Origin: Miscanthus floridulus
Taxonomy: Eukaryota > Streptophyta > Magnoliopsida > Poales > Poaceae
DNA length: 64,000 bases
Assembly: GCF_019320115.1 (NCBI RefSeq)
Contig: NC_089587.1
Location: 103,498,347 to 103,562,346, forward strand
Direction of reading: 5' to 3'
Part shown: one piece after another, positions 1-13,071 of the stretch
Layout: every line of letters starts with the position of its first letter
Position numbering within the stretch: the stretch's first letter is position 1
The notes under the pieces: generated by a model
Told to the model about the DNA's origin: nothing
The model's input: only the letters and a program-made list of their open reading frames with translations
The model's database searches: none
Translations under genes and position numbers: made by a program

Positions 1-3000
1 ATTGTTACTTTGGGAGGAATCCAAGATAGCAATGTCCTACGTACTTCGTCCTCATTGTACGAAGAGCGATACAAACGTAGACTAAATACTTGCAACATCT
101 ACTTCCCAAGTGGATATAGCACATACCATATGGACTTTGCACTAGACCGCAGTCGGTTGACGGATATTTCTTGCAACGGTGCTATATTTGCTCCCAAGGT
201 TTGAAAAGCAGTTCTCTATTAAAGTGGCTTGAGCACAACTTCTCGTAAAGGATGTGATCATAAACGGGTAAATGTCCTTTGAGGGTATGAGAAGCTAGTT
301 AACCAATATCCAAACTAGTTGTAGCGGTGCAATCACTTAGATGTCAACTGATGGAAAGCTACATAATGTTCCAGGTGCGCAGTGCTCTTTCTTTGATAAC
401 AATATTGTATGGTCTGAGTCTACCGAGTGAGTGGTAAACGTAATAGTTGACTCTGTCGGCTCAACGTTCTCGATGATCATTCCTTAGGGAGCCTTGGGAT
501 CCAAGTTGCAACAGTGATCTAGGTGGAATCTGATGCAACCTCTTGGGTAAAAACACATATAAGGTACCAAAGGCATGTCAGCATTGGAGAACCATTGATG
601 TAGAAGGATGTTAGCGAGGCTTGGAGGACAACCCAAGTTGCAAGTAATCGCAAAACTAGGGACTAGTTCACTACCAGGCAGGTTAAGTACAATTTGCCTT
701 CGTGGTGCAGTTGCACAGCAAGTTTGGTTGACTTGCATCGTAGCAAAACCAGCCTTCTTACTACATTTGTCGTTGAGGCTTCCATTCTAAGGCCAATCAA
801 TATCTAAAAAAACCATAATCCGAAAATCTGCGGTTTAACACCCTTCCAATCTATTTTTGACTTGCAACGGCACAAGTTGACTTGTAGAACATCTTGACTG
901 CTCAACTATTATCGATACGAGAGGACAAGGGTACGGCACAAACATGGGTGCAAGGAGTCATCTCTAGGGCATGGAGGGTTGTCTAACAGCGATACACCTA
1001 CAAGTTGTAATTCCTTGGCATGAATTACAAACACAACCGTCTAATGCAAATGATGATCGCAGTCACAACGAAATTGCAGATTCTATATCTTTTTGTTTGT
1101 TGTTCATAACTCACAATCTACAGCTCCATTATGTATGAATTTTGGTAGGCATACAGATCCATGAGTCTTCTAAACACTCACCAAAATTCAACTCAAACGG
1201 ACACCGTTTGACCATCCAAACAATTCATCTACCAAAACTGTTGTGTTCTGAAATGGCAGCAAACCGAGCCGACAAGATATCTCTCAAATCTGATGTTTTA
1301 CTCAACCAATACTCAAACCAACTTAAGACATTGAAGGGTCCTAAGCGAGGAATGAGATCACCAAGTTTGAGGTCAATCCAACTTCGTTTGAGTCACTAAT
1401 CGCCGGCTTGAAGATAACTGGTTTAGTGCCACAAAAATCTGGACATATTTCGTGTTCTCCCTTTTCTTTGCTTTCACACATTGATGTGTGTGTTTTGCAC
1501 TCTCTAACGTTTCTCATAGCAGCAGCAGCCTTTCCCTAGCTAAGGATGGAGGCGAGAGTTTTCCTTACATGCTTCTCTGGTAATACTTCAACCATCATTT
1601 TAGACACCAACTTGACGATGCGCAAGCATTGGACTGGTGGGCTGTTTTCGCAGGGCACAAAACATTATTCCACATGTAGGGCATTTCTACATTGACAAGG
1701 AACCATTCCTATATATCCTTCGGCACTTCATCCAATAGAGTCTGGACACATGTGTTAGTGGCACCTTGGGGCACAAAGATGCTGACTAAAAACTAGGGAC
1801 GTGCTTTCGCTAGCTCCTACCTAGCCGATACCACGTCTTGTACTATATACGTGATCGTCCAAGATGGAATTGACTGGATAGCACATTTAGAGAAGAAGTA
1901 GCACTTGCATTGCGGGGCCAGGTTTGCTGTTTCCTTGATCAACATTGTCCTGTGAGATCTGGTCTTCATAGTTACCAAATAGTTGTTACCTATCTGAAGA
2001 CTAACTTTCCTACTGGTAACAAATCAGTTGTCCCTCAACACTAAAAAGGTTCCAAATCTTCACTCTTGATAATAAAAATTTTGGTCGAAGCCTACAGATG
2101 GTCGCCATTGAAGTCAGCAGAAAAGGGGTCACACCAAGAAGGTCGATTCATCTACGTCATCCTTATGCACCTAAAGATTGAGAATTTGGACAGGAATCTC
2201 ATATATACCAGGTGATCTATTACAGCACATAATCTCCTGGTCCATTCATTATCCGACTGATAACTTGTTCAACCTTAAGTGTGGTGCACCTTTTTGATCC
2301 AATGAAAATGACATAAGTTGCTCACTAGATGATCGATGTCATTACAGGGACAGTCACGTCGAGTAGAGTCACTTATCTACCACCTCTTGCAGTCTGTTTA
2401 TGTTCCTGTTAGTGACCTGTTCTTCAAAGGTTAACCATTGGACGACTTCACAAGGGAGTCCTATTGCATCTAGTTCGACATATATATCTCTTGACATGAT
2501 AAGGAGAGATAACCAAGGAAGAGCTCAAGTGAGAATAACATATCGGTGTAGTTCTATAATGGATCATGACTAGAAACCTCGATACCAGCGCGTGTTGAGC
2601 AGCACAGCCTTGTGTGTGCACCCACAGGAGGCTCTCGGTTTCGTCGCGGCACCATAGATCGCTAATCGTGGCACCATTACTGAACATATAACCTACAAGA
2701 AATCTCACATGGCACAAATTGGGTTGCATAGGAGCAAGCACTACGCAAAGGAGGGACAGCAAACAAAGGTAGTCATAAGGTTAGGAGTCAATAAACAGGG
2801 GATCCGAAGATCAAAACACGACGCAAGAGAGCATAACTTAATTGCCAAAGACCACTGAGCAGGGGACTTCTTGCCAAATTTCCATATACGTCTTGTGTCC
2901 ACCAAGTGATTACCAGGTCAAGATTAACATGCGATTTGGTCTTGTCGAGCAGCAACATGAGATCAAGACTGATAAATGTCCAGAGACTTGAGAGATTTGG

Positions 3001-4617
3001 AGACAAAAATAAACAAGATTCAAGGGACAGAGCCAATGCACTGACTAAGGATTCAGTTGTTAAAGCAATGACAGGATCTGCGAGGAAAAGGTTCCAAAGC
3101 AGGGTAGATAGCGATTAGCGTTGCACCAGATCATCAGTAGAAGGAGCAATGAGATCTATCAAGGATTTCTTGCAAGGTCCTCCCACACAGGAGCGGGACA
3201 ACCACAAAACATGCGAGCAAAGAAGGGAGCTAAGCTTGGGTCGAAGGTCAAGCAAAGGCTTGGATAAAGGTCTTCATAGCACAACGTTCAAGGGCTAGCA
3301 ATCACGTGCACAGGCTTAGGTTCCTAAGAGAGAACTTAGTTGGAGACGACCACCATGAGATTATCAAAACTTGGACACTATTCTAGGATAGCGCTCTTCC
3401 ACACTCATATGCTTACTGAGGACAAAAGGGTGACAACTACGGCACTACCGAGATAATGAGCATCCACGCCTACATCATGGTCTTAAGCGAGCATTTCGAA
3501 ACACTCAATCCGATTAGCTTAAGCGACTATTACTAAGCACAAAGCTCACACCTAACAAGTAGTCACCTACAACAACACTGCTACACATATCATGCAAAAC
3601 ATGGTGGTAAAGTATTGTTATCTTTTATTTACTTCTTACTGAGTAGGTGGATATCTCTATAAAACAAGTTTTATTTACATTTAGCAATTTAGTTTTCAAA
3701 GGGGTGAAGTTTTTGCTAATTAATAACTTGTCCTCTATTTCCTTTGGAAGCAATCATACAAGGCAAAGCTAATCACATCCTATCTTCAAGCACAACTATT
3801 CAAGCAACATGGTACCATGCATTTTGTCTAGCTTCACACAGAGAAGATAGTAACATCACATTGATCACAAGTTACTTAGTATTAGAACAAGGTGAGGGAA
3901 GCATATTTATGCACAAGCACAATCATGATGCATGCTTGTCCTATTCGTCCTCACAAAATTGCCAGCCTAAGGTGGCAATCACGTTCTATGTCGGTGGCAT
4001 AACACATACTCTCTCGATATATAGCTAGTCGTCAGCTACATTCAATCTACGCATTCGTGGTTAGCGTACCTGCAGGCAAATTCATTGCAGCCCATTCCCA
4101 TAAGAGATAAATAAGCACACAATGAAAGCAGTAAACTAAGATACTTTCCATATATACATCCCCAGATATATATACTTCGGTGTCCATAGCTACCCGGTAG
4201 ATATAACCACAATTAAGTACCTTCATATATACATGTGTGTAACATGTAAATATTCCAGTAACCACAGCTAACTCTCCCCTAGACCGATAGTTGAACGGTC
4301 ATGCTCTCACAACTCACACTTACCTGGGCGTAGAGGCAATTGATCCATACATTACCATTCAAGTGAACGGCATCCATACAATAGCACGCCGTATGGACGA
4401 CGAAAGAAAAATTGCAATACAGTACATCCCCCAAAGTTAGTACTTAGATAGCCACCTAATAGTCCTTAACTGGGCATAAAGGAGGATGTCGCTAGCATAG
4501 TTTTGCAAATAAGTTTTGTCAAATTTGCCTGTAGCTAAAGTTTTAGTTAAAATAGACCTTTTAAAACCAAAACTTGGCTTTTAAAATTATGTACCTAACA
4601 GTATTATGCTTAATCTT
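1..4617. other. Decayed repeat DNA, no recognisable gene
   Basis: No reading frame here resembles a known protein family with confidence, and the short open frames on both strands look random. The first 450 bases read vaguely like a decayed copia protease region on the plus strand (a frame with a ...GYSTYHMDFALD... stretch near 109-153), but it is interrupted and cannot be assigned. Because a minus-strand LTR and its primer-binding site start at 4618, the part next to it should be the 5' untranslated and gag region of that retrotransposon read leftwards, yet no gag motif is visible. Coding capacity appears lost. Confidence 0.4.
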
Positions 4618-4629
4618 GCTCTGATACCA
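4618..4629 (-). other. Retrotransposon primer-binding site (initiator Met tRNA)
   Basis: Read on the minus strand this is TGGTATCAGAGC, the sequence complementary to the 3' end of plant initiator methionine tRNA that primes reverse transcription. It lies two bases from the end of the LTR that begins at 4632, as expected for the 5' LTR of a minus-strand element whose body extends leftwards out of the window. Confidence 0.8.
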
Positions 4630-7600
4630 GCTGTGACAGAACCGCCCAATTTATACAAGATCAAGTACGGTTGTCCCCACTAACACGTTGACACACCCAT
4701 ACTTTCACTCATATAAACCCGGTAGTCCGCCGAGTGTCCCGAAAGACCTCGGTAAATCAACATTACAACCAAGATCGCGTGATTAAGCAAATACACATCA
4801 CATACATCGGGTTGCAGTGGAAATAATATTACAAAGGAGTTAACAAATAGTAGTACAAGTTTGGGGTTTCAAAACCGATTAGTGAAAACAACATAGCTTT
4901 CAAATGATTACATTAATATAAGTTCCAAATATATTGCTAGCATAGTGACATCATCCGACAAAAGTATATAGATGAGAAGTAAGTATAGAATCACCGAGCC
5001 CACCGGTGGTTAGCCACCATCATCAACAGGTCGAGAACATCACCTGCAACAAGGTGGGATAAACCCTAAGTACTTGAATGTACTCAGCCAGACTTACCCG
5101 TCTTAAACCAAAATAAAGCGACAACAAGGATTATGCAAGGCTTTCTTTAGTGGGCTAGCTGACTTGTTTGCGAAAAGCATAAGCTATCATGAAGAAACCA
5201 TTTTAAGTACTTTGCATCATCTTTATTATGACCTATCCAGCTAGGTAAGCACCTGTACTATAGCAATCACTTGATTAACCAATAACATCCAGTTACCAAT
5301 TTATATTTAGCATATCCCGTACCATCCAGATAACCATCATTGTTCCATAATAATTACTACGATGCAGTAACTCAAGTCAAGTGCTCACTATCCAGGAGCG
5401 ATGGCGATTCGAATCGATTCCTAACCAGCTGGTGATTTATTCCTTACATAAACCTCACTCACCCGCTAAAGTGAGATATTGATCACCGAGTCAACTTTCC
5501 AGGAATCTCGAGTTTGCCAGGAACCACATGTACCCGGGGGCCGACCGACTGCACTTTGGTCTTATCATCTCGCCCCCGTGTCCTACCACACCTGCTCTGG
5601 CACAGTGCGTTGCCGGCAATCTACTCGGCCCGAAAAATCTCCCAGCTTCGCGGTCGGAAGGTACTTTATCCGGCTAGCTAAATGTAAGGCATGCGTTCAA
5701 CATGACTTGAGGCCCAACAACGGTCGGTCCTTAATCGACACAGACGGAAACTAACAGCACCCCAGAACCCTGTCTGGTTGCCTCCAACTTTTTCCGTCCG
5801 GTCTCCAATTATCCATCACACATGGTTAATTCCAGGATATTATTCTTTCCATAGCTAAATTCTTCCAGTAACCACCTATAAATGTAGGTGACCGGATATC
5901 ACCGATCGCTACCGATCTAAGCAAGGCTAAGCAGTTATTCGATCCTGACCTAACAGGGTAAAAAGGTAATAAGGTAGGCAAGGATAGTAATAAATGCATC
6001 AACGGTTTCAATCAACTCCTACAACTTAATGCAACAATATATAACTCATATATAGAAAGAATTGCTTTATAAATTAGGAGACTTATAATGCTCCGGGGCT
6101 TGCCTGGGATCCGCCACAAGTCAGTTCAGTTAGCTTGCACCGTCCTGGTGACATCACAGGTCCTAACACTTGCTTAGTCCTTCCATCTTCGGGATAGATC
6201 CATCAAACACCGTCTTCGGGTTTGGCTCCAACATCACGTCCTTCACGTGGTGCATCTAGGTACCTAGATGAGATGCAATATGCAAGTGCATAAATATGAA
6301 GAATAGTACCATGAGATGCATCACAAAATAGCAAGCAAGACAAGCATAGTTTACACTAACACACTTAACAATATACAAGCAAACACTATAATTGGAATCT
6401 GCTAATTTCTGGACATGCAAACAGCAGCTACAAGATTTAGCAATAACTGGAGTTACACAAATCCAAATGACTTGCAAGAAGACATTATTGAAAGATTATG
6501 AAATTTTCTACAATTCATCTTTAATCATCTTAGCATGATTCTCAAGTTAACTAAGTCAAATGTATCCATTTACAGAAACTGGTCCACAATTGACAGAAAA
6601 CAGCCATTTCTGAAACCCAACTTTAAACAGCTGTAACTCTTAAACTACTTGGCCAAATGACACCAAATTTTAATAGAAGCTAGATACATGAATTATCTAC
6701 AACTTTTGTATAAACAAGTTTCCCAACAAAGCACATTATCATGAAGAACTTTGCTAAGTTCCCAGATCTGTCCATAAACCACATCGGCAAGAAAATAATT
6801 ATTAACTTATGTTGCAAATACATAATTAGGCAAAACCAACTTTACCAACATGTCACACATGACTAAAGAACACCAGAAAACCTAGTGTCCATGACCAAAT
6901 AAATTCTTTTAATGCATTTCTTAATTTATTTTAGATAATAAGGTGACTAAATGAACATATACCAAAAGTGCACAATAACTTCTACAAAAATTACAGTGGC
7001 TCACATATCCTCTCAATAGTCTACTGTACAAATTTCACTCCATTTGGATATGTATAGCAACCTCTATGAAAAAGACAAGTTGCTAAAGCAAGAATTCATG
7101 TGAGAGCAAGATAAACCAACAACTCACTCATACTTCATCCAATACTCATGAAATTTTTACCACACATCAACTATCACATAAGTAGCATGCCACAAAAATT
7201 TCACTTCATTTGGAGCCCTAGATCTACAGTTATGAAAAATAACAAATTCAACTAGCATTACAACCTTACTGCATAAATCTATTTTTACCGCAAAATATTT
7301 AAACTAAAACATGCCATATTATAGATCCACTGCATAGACAATTTCACAAGGATTCCAAAAAGTCCTCATTTACTATTTTACGAATTTTCTACGATTTACT
7401 ATGAATTTCCAAAGTTCTTGCAAAATAATTACAAACCAGTCCTTACGATACTATTCACATGAGTCACTGACTTCGCAGTTAAGACCCTGAACTTCGTCGA
7501 ATTCTAGTAGGAGGTCCCTGACGGGATTTTGAGTAGGGGAGGCCGTTGGAGCTCGCTGCTCCGGCCGTAGGAGGCCATGCCGTCGGCGGCTGAGGGGCGG

Positions 7601-8498
7601 GGGAGCACCAGGGGTCCCGCGCGCGCCCGCTGGTGGTCACGGATGGCCGAGATGTGGCCCGTGGTGGACCGGCCATGTGCACCGGCGGTCGGAGGCGACG
7701 GCGGTCGGAGACTACGGTGCTCCCAACGTGGTTTTGGACGGCGAGCACGAGCACGAGATGCAGGAGGTGAAGGCGAAGCTGCTGGTAGTCCTCAGGAGGA
7801 GTGGAGAGGCGCGGAGTACCGGGAACGCAGTGACCGCGGAGCTCGACGGCGGCGTCCATGGCAACCGCAGCCATGGCGAGAGCAGAGGAAGTGAGGGCGA
7901 GTGGGAGGGCGAGCAAGTGAGAGCAGGGAGGAGTGGGGAGCGTCTGGCGCGCGTTATGGAGGAGCAGAGCACAAGGAGGCGCGCGGCACGTGGCGGAGAG
8001 CAGGGGCGCAGCTCGGGCATGGCTGCCACGCACGGCCACGCGTTGTTCACAGAGGCATATTCCCGAACAGGTGGCGGGCAGCAACGTGGGCACGGTGGGC
8101 GCTGTTATTGGGCCATCTCTGGGCTGATTAAGACCTTGGGCCCAAAACAAAGTTTGAAGCCCGCGAACTGCTCTATATTTAGAGACCAAGGTCATTAGAG
8201 CTCTTCAACAGCGGGTAATTAAGCCACAAACTGCTAGTGTCAGCGCCTTGATAACGGTCACGGAAATTCACTTTCGGAGGTCAAAACTCGGTCAAACTCA
8301 GTGCAACTTTTTGCATGCTCTTCTCCATAGTATAACCTTCAACTTCTCTTTTTGGACCAACTTAAGTTGCTTAATGAATTTCGGAGAACGCGGAATGCCA
8401 ACGTCGTTGCATAGCGAAACTGACTTAGAATAATTCTAAGTGTTGAAATCAGCAGCAGGTTCCAACTTCGAGCCTCTGTTTGACTTATTTCCAAGTTG

Positions 8499-9071
8499 AT
8501 CTAGCTCTTGGTCCAAAAACAAAGTTTGTTCTACATGATATGTACTACAACTTTTATTTAAGGTCCAACCTCAAAAATGGTATAGAACCTACTGTTCTAC
8601 TTTGACCAAAGTAGGATCACGATGATACTTAAATTATCCTTTTTGATCCATTGGAGCATTTTCTTGGTATTTGCTCAACATGAACCCTTCATGACTTTTG
8701 TTGTAGAGTTCATCTAGAGTCATTTGGGCAAGGTTGCAAGGTTTGGTGAACAATCTAGAATTCCATTCACTTTATAAAACGATCCAAGCAAGGACATAAC
8801 TTGTCATTTCATGTGACTTCTTGATTCCAAACTTCACGAAACTTTTCCATGGATCAATATAGATGGTTATTGATGTGAGACACATGAAGATATTCCAATA
8901 ACACCACCCAAGCATATATCTTGAAAAGGGGTCTATAGGCGAGCAAAGGTGCAATCTCCAAGTTTAGGTTGGGGCTCGTTTCTATAGGTTTGACCTTGAC
9001 ATCTTCATCATCACTTAATATATCATGTTTTAGCTCAAACCCATTGCTTAACTGGTGGCAAACACCTGGGG
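8499..9071. repeat. Direct repeat copy 1 flanking the TRIM
   Basis: This 573-bp stretch, starting ATCTAGCTCTTGG and ending ACACCTGGGG, is repeated with a few percent difference at 9822-10395. Both copies belong to the terminal part of the surrounding minus-strand LTR. Copy 1 runs straight into the TRIM, losing the terminal TGTTACA of its own LTR; copy 2 still has it. Confidence 0.85.
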
Positions 9072-9821
9072 TGTAACGTCCCGCCTCTCTAAGGCCGGGT
9101 CCGCTTACATCTGGCAGCTTCTCTAGGATATAGACTGCCCTCACAGACCAACATAGGTCTTTTCTGCGCACTTTGTCCTCACTCGTGCGCACCCGGGAAG
9201 AACTTCCCGGTCGGTCACCCATCGCTCTAGGCCAAGCACGCTTAACCTCAGAGTTATTTGCAGATGGGCTTCTGGAAAAGAAGTTGCAATTTATTGGTAT
9301 GAGTATCCTATTAATCCTGTTAAGCCCTGGGCCGGGATGTTACATCCTCACCCCCTTAAGAGATCGACGTCCTCGTCGATCAATCCCAAGCCAGGAGCGT
9401 CCTCTCTTGGCCACGTCCGTGTGTCCAGAGCCAGCGCATGTGCCATGCTGTGTGACCACACTGGATCCACACCAGCCATGCGCACCATGCCTGCGCAACT
9501 ATGATACACGCGCCCATGAAACCGTGAGAGTCGGCTCTGATACCATTCTGTAACGTCCCGCCTCTCCGAGGCCGGGTCCGCTTACATCTGGCAGCTTTTC
9601 TAGGATATAGACTGCCCTCACAGACCAACATAGGTCTTTTCTGCGCACTTTGTCCTCACTCGTGCGCACCCGGAAAGAACTTCCCAGTCAGGCACCCATC
9701 GCTCTAGGCCAAGCACGCTTAACCTCAGAGTTATTTGCAGATGGGCTTCCAAAAAAGAAGTTGCAACTTATTGGTATGAGTATCCTATTAATCCTGTTAA
9801 GCCCTGGGCTGGGATGTTACA
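9072..9821 (-). mobile_element. TRIM element (miniature LTR retrotransposon)
   Basis: Two 273-bp direct repeats (9072-9344 and 9549-9821), both starting TGTAACGTCCCGCC and ending GATGTTACA, flank only 204 bp of internal DNA. The internal part has GCTCTGATACCA at 9534-9545, the reverse complement of an initiator-Met primer-binding site, three bases from the right LTR, and a pyrimidine-rich stretch (TCCTCACCCCCTT) beside the left LTR that reads as a polypurine tract on the minus strand. This is the layout of a TRIM in minus orientation: no coding capacity, so it depends on proteins from other elements. No 5-bp target duplication is visible; instead it is bounded by the 573-bp direct repeats. 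Confidence 0.85.
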
Positions 9822-10395
9822 ATCTAGCTCTTGGTCCAAAAACAAAGTTTGTTCTACATGATATGGACTACAACTTTTATTTAAGGTCCAACCTCAAAAC
9901 TGGTATAGAACCTACTGTTCTACTTTGACCAAAGTAGGATCACGATGAAGCTTAAATTATCCTTTTTGATCCATTGGAGCGTTTTCGTGGCATTTTCCCA
10001 ACATGAACCTTTCATGACTTTTGTTGTAGAGTTCATCTAGAGTCATTTGGGCATGGTTGCAAGATTTGGTTGATGATCGAGAATTCCCTTCACTTTATAA
10101 AATAATTCAAGCAACGACATAACTCGTCATTTCATGTGACTTCTTGATTCCAAACTTCACGAAACTTTTCCATAGATCAATATAGATGGTTATTGATGTG
10201 AGACACACGAAGATATTCCAATAACACCACCCAAGCATATATCTTGAAAAAGAGGTCTATAGGCGAACAAAGGTGCAATATCCAAGTTTAGGTTGGGGCT
10301 CGTTTCTATAGGTTGGACCTTGACATCTTCATCATCACTTAATATGCCATGTTCGAGCTCAAACCCATTGCTTAACTGGTGGCAAACACCTAGGG
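9822..10395. repeat. Direct repeat copy 2 flanking the TRIM
   Basis: Second copy of the 573-bp LTR segment described at 8499-9071. It begins immediately after the TRIM and continues into the true LTR terminus TGTTACA at 10396-10402. Confidence 0.85.
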
Positions 10396-10402
10396 TGTTA
10401 CA

Positions 10403-11735
10403 TGGACATTGGCCAGCATGTAGAACATCTTGTGCCAGTCCAACATGGAGGGGTGCAGACCCAGACCATGCTGGATCTACTGAAACAGGACCTCGAGATC
10501 TGCTCCTAAGAGGGCATTCAAGCCCTAATTGTGAGTTTTGGTGATAATGACCATGTAATTAGAGGACTAATGAGATTTATCAAGATGACAACTTGGGAAT
10601 TTAGAATCGAGGATGTTATACGAAATGGTAGAGCCTCCAATTACAAATGATGAAGGCTTCAAACTCAAATGAGGTTTAAATTCTTTTATATTTTGAACTT
10701 AGGAATGATGTACTATAAAGGGGGACATAATAAACTTGCTAAAGTGTGCAACCAAGTGCTCAATCTTATACACATACATCCTCAGTTGCTCAGCCAAGAT
10801 AGCCATCTTTTCACTGATTTCATCCTTGCTATCTTGCTTGGTGTGATAGTGCCGCACCTGAAGAGAGGCACTATCGTAGTGTGGCACTACCATAGTTGAG
10901 CCATGACACTATCATGACTTAACTGATCATTGGAGCTCGGGGGGTGTTTATACCTCTCACAAACCCCTCCAATGGCTCTTCTTCTTCCTCTAGCCATTTA
11001 GACGGATGCCAACAGCTATTTGGTCATTTTCTCTCTTCTCCATTGGTGACCTTGAGCTCCCAAGCATTCTTTTGTGATTTTCCCATCAATCCTTAAGAGA
11101 AAAGGCTCCAAAACTTGATTAGAGAGCAGATCCATTGTTTCCCCAAGCCTAAGAGCACTTGGTTCATGCTTTAGCTGGTGGATTGTGTTTGTTACTCTTA
11201 GAGCTTGCTCTTAGCCAGCTAGAGCATCGCCCATAGAGTTGCCAACTTGTGTGGTAGCCCTGGGAGGTTTGTAACAATCTCTTGAAGCTAGTAAACTCAC
11301 CCCTCATCTCAAGAGTTAACTCTTTTGACTTGAGATTGAGGAAGGGTTGCAAAGCCTTATGCCTTAGTGGCTAACCTCAACAACATGGACTTAGGCAAGT
11401 CTTGGTGGCGAGCTAAACCATAGGATAAATACTTGTGTCACCTTGTGCTTGATTTACTTTACTTCCATTTCATATTGTTGTTGAGGTAATTTCTAGGGTT
11501 TGAGGTTGATCTACTTGTATACACTTGTGCTACTACTTTCAGCTGTCGTTCTGTAATCTACTACCCTATAGGAAGCTCAGTATTTTCTCCGATCTAAGTT
11601 TCCAATCAAAGATTTTGAACTATGCCACAATGTTGTTTGTAGGTGCGGTAGTGCCACGGGTTAAATTTGACGTTTGCTTGAGTTCTATTTTAATAGGCCT
11701 ATTCACCTCCCCTCTAGGCTAACCAGAGATCCTAC
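10403..11735 (+). mobile_element. Decayed LTR fragment, Sirevirus-like
   Basis: The stretch from about 10530 (TTGTGAGTTTTGGTGATAATGACCA) to about 11720 (CCTATTCACCTCCCCTCTAGGC) has the start and end signatures common in long grass copia LTRs, which typically open with a TTTTGGTGAT-type phrase and close with CTATTCACCCCCCTCTAG. It has no long open frame. A short inverted motif (GCACTATCGTAG/GTGGCACTAC) sits at about 10866-10895. Orientation is plus. No clear target duplication was found. Confidence 0.4.
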
Positions 11736-13070
11736 AAGAGGCCCTATTGAGCGGACGAAGCTCGCTGTAGCAGTTGGTGATGTAGGCTAGGCTCCCAAAG
11801 TTGAGGACCTAGCTCGAAGGAAAGACACCGACTATGATGAAGAACTCGCTAAGGAATTGGACACCACCATCTAGGGCGGTGCCGCTTGCTTCGGTGATGA
11901 GGCGGGTTTCTCTGGCCATCATAGAGCCCCCTATTTGGTGCGCTAGCTATCATGGGGTCAGAACCATAGCAACCATTGTTGTTCGAGTCAGTGTCAGAGT
12001 ACATGTCTCTAGTGGCTCGGGTGGACTCAAGAACATAAGAATCACAGAGAGGACACAACGGTTTATCTTGGTTCGGGCCGATCGGTGCTCTATGTCCAGC
12101 AGCTGATGATCCTTATACTCAAAAGCACCCAAAATCGGGGGGGGGGGTTACAATAGAGTGTAGAGAGAGATTTGGTAGGGAGTTAGCTCAGTGCTAATCC
12201 TAAGGTTGCCTCGACGCTGGTGGAGCCTTCCCCTCATTAGAGAAGAGGAAGACAATGGGATGTGGTGGAGGAGCTCTTGGTGCCCCTCTCTAGGTTGCCC
12301 CTACTCTCGGTGTTGAGCAGGAGGCTATGGGATATAATGGAATGTCTTGGATCCTCCTCCCCCCTTAGGTCCAACCTCATCCCTTTATAACAAGATAGGT
12401 CAGGTACATGGTGGTTTGGGGAGATGAGTCTATGGTTTACATGCGTCAGAGTCTAGGAGGGTCTTACAGCAGCACTCTATGGACCGTGGTGGTGTCATGG
12501 AGCTGAACAAGCCTTGGGCATTGTTCGGCTGCTCTGTTCTGACACTCTGCATGTCAGGCTATGTCAGCTTGGACTAGCCTCCCCCAAGTGGACCTTCTAG
12601 AGTCTTCTTGGTAGTGAAGGAGGTCAGCTCCAAGGGCTGACGTGTGGGCCTAGGAGCTGCCCAACCCCTAGAGGCCAAAGGAAGCTTGTCTTCTTATGTC
12701 ACTCCCCGTGCGTGACCCTATCGCGGGAGCGGCCGGTAAGGCCATGCTCGAAGCATAGTGTCTAGGAGCCCCTAAGCCCTGATGGCTCGAGGCTTGTCTT
12801 CTTGTGCCTAGGCCCTAGCCAGCATCATAGGCTAGGCAGGAGCCAAGGCCCGAGCTCTAGCATGTCGTTGATCAGAAGCCCAAGGCTTAGGCAAGCCCCT
12901 GAGCTTTAAGCGTGGAATGGCCTAAGCCCAGGCTCGATCAGTTTCCTTCGTCGGAGGGTGCGCGCAAGCGTACCTGATGTATAGCCTCTAAGCCCCCAGG
13001 CAATCTTGGAGGGGTTGGCTGGGGGGTCTCTTGGGTTGGGAACCTTTGATCTTGAGGCTTAACATACCTG
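11736..13070 (-). mobile_element. Decayed gypsy LTR and leader region
   Basis: Around 11930-11950 the minus strand reads TAGCGCACCAAATAGGGGGC, which resembles the leader just downstream of a gypsy 5' LTR (compare TGGCGCGCCAGGTAGGGG at 17867-17882). To its right lies 1.1 kb with the look of a gypsy LTR, including a G9 run at 12138-12147 and a part near 12640-13000 in which short phrases such as CTAGGCCC and GAGGCTTGTCTTCTTG recur. No genes. The boundaries of this second, older gypsy copy are not resolved. Confidence 0.4.
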
Positions 13071-13071
13071 T

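Larger units (their letters stand above)
4632..10402 (-). mobile_element. Ty3/gypsy LTR, Tekay/Retand-like, with nested TRIM
   Basis: On the plus strand the segment opens with TGTGACAGAACC and closes with GGTGTTACA, so the minus-strand LTR begins TGTAACACCC and ends in CA next to the primer-binding site. The internal order (TGTAACACCC start, GC-rich block at 7480-8190, long AT-rich stretch at 6480-7450, then a CTGAGTAC-type motif near 5080) matches the other LTR of this type at 53497-59402. About 1.3 kb of the length is extra: the TRIM at 9072-9821 and one of two 573-bp direct repeats. Open frames in the GC-rich block overlap in several frames and are not credible genes. The second LTR would lie left of the window. 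Family naming is by overall look only. Confidence 0.65.

Noticed and set aside
7479..8198. Overlapping frames of 100-238 residues on both strands
   Set aside because: They lie in the GC-rich block of a Retand-type LTR, overlap each other in several frames and are low-complexity.
9534..9545. GCTCTGATACCA as part of a tRNA gene
   Set aside because: It is only the 12-base primer complement; no cloverleaf can be built around it. The same holds at 4618-4629.
9173..9928. Two similar frames (126 and 92 residues) that look like a duplicated gene
   Set aside because: They are the two LTRs of the TRIM read in the same frame.
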